Shown here: piece by piece, positions 63,912 to 64,000 of the stretch
Layout of the letters: each line of letters starts with the position of its first letter
Position numbering within the stretch: position 1 is the first letter of the stretch
NCBI RefSeq assembly: GCF_003144245.1
Contig: NW_020289981.1
Coordinates: 530,831-594,830, forward strand
DNA: 64,000 nucleotides
Direction: 5' to 3'
Origin: Jaminaea rosea
Taxonomy: Eukaryota > Basidiomycota > Exobasidiomycetes > Microstromatales
Position numbers and translations under genes: made by a program
Notes under the pieces: model-generated
Told to the model about the DNA's origin: nothing
The model's database searches: none
The model's input: only the letters and a program-made list of their open reading frames with translations

Positions 63912-64000
63912 GGCTGGCTAGGAAAGAGCGTGGTGATATCGTAGGCGCGAGAGGGATGAGGTACGAAGGTAAAGAGAGCAAGGACAAGGTTTCTTCTCGT
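63912..64000. other. Desaturase 5' flank
   Basis: Upstream sequence of the desaturase gene, cut by the window edge. Confidence 0.3.

Noticed and set aside
1-64000. Transposons, virus-like elements, CRISPR arrays, telomere repeats
   Set aside because: No reverse transcriptase, integrase, transposase or capsid pattern, no long terminal or inverted repeats, and no spaced repeat array were seen on reading both strands.

Overview
The window is nuclear DNA of a fungus, most likely a basidiomycete of the smut lineage (Ustilaginomycotina). This rests on GC-rich coding DNA, many 66-90 nt GTGAGT...YAG introns, a CYP53 benzoate hydroxylase, two secreted lipases of the Candida antarctica lipase B type (a smut-yeast family), a DUF3292 protein and a sphingolipid delta4-desaturase. 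The genus is not resolved. I saw no transposon, virus-like element, CRISPR array or convincing tRNA. Genes are dense and lie on both strands.

Left part (1-23 kb): the 3' end of a WDR5/Swd3-type WD40 gene; threonine aldolase; CYP53; an HNH-like protein whose upstream exons I could not resolve; a DUF7721 protein; kinesin-5; a SWI/SNF-RING protein of the Uls1/Ris1 type; and a large DUF3292 membrane protein.

Middle (23-45 kb): three tandem small secreted six-cysteine genes; an ArAE/BRE4-type membrane transporter; a quinone oxidoreductase; three tandem rhomboid genes, of which only the middle one keeps the catalytic dyad; MOD5 tRNA isopentenyltransferase; a leukotriene-A4-hydrolase-type aminopeptidase; eIF3k, whose long intron carries a probable C/D box snoRNA; an Arf-related GTPase; and arginase.

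Right part (45-64 kb): DNA polymerase iota; two more tandem six-cysteine secreted genes that share intron phases with the first cluster; an acetate (Ato/Gpr1) transporter; a 620-residue disordered protein; an Ala/Glu-rich coiled-coil protein; two tandem CalB-like lipases; and a sphingolipid delta4-desaturase.

Most loci are unrelated housekeeping genes. The parts that hang together are four local duplications: rhomboids, two six-cysteine clusters and lipases. The observations most worth following are the snoRNA with two antisense elements aimed at one stretch of 18S rRNA, the rhomboid array with two pseudoproteases, and the five-member six-cysteine secreted family with a shared gene structure. 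Exon boundaries were placed by eye from splice signals, phase and protein continuity; most close in frame, and exceptions are stated.
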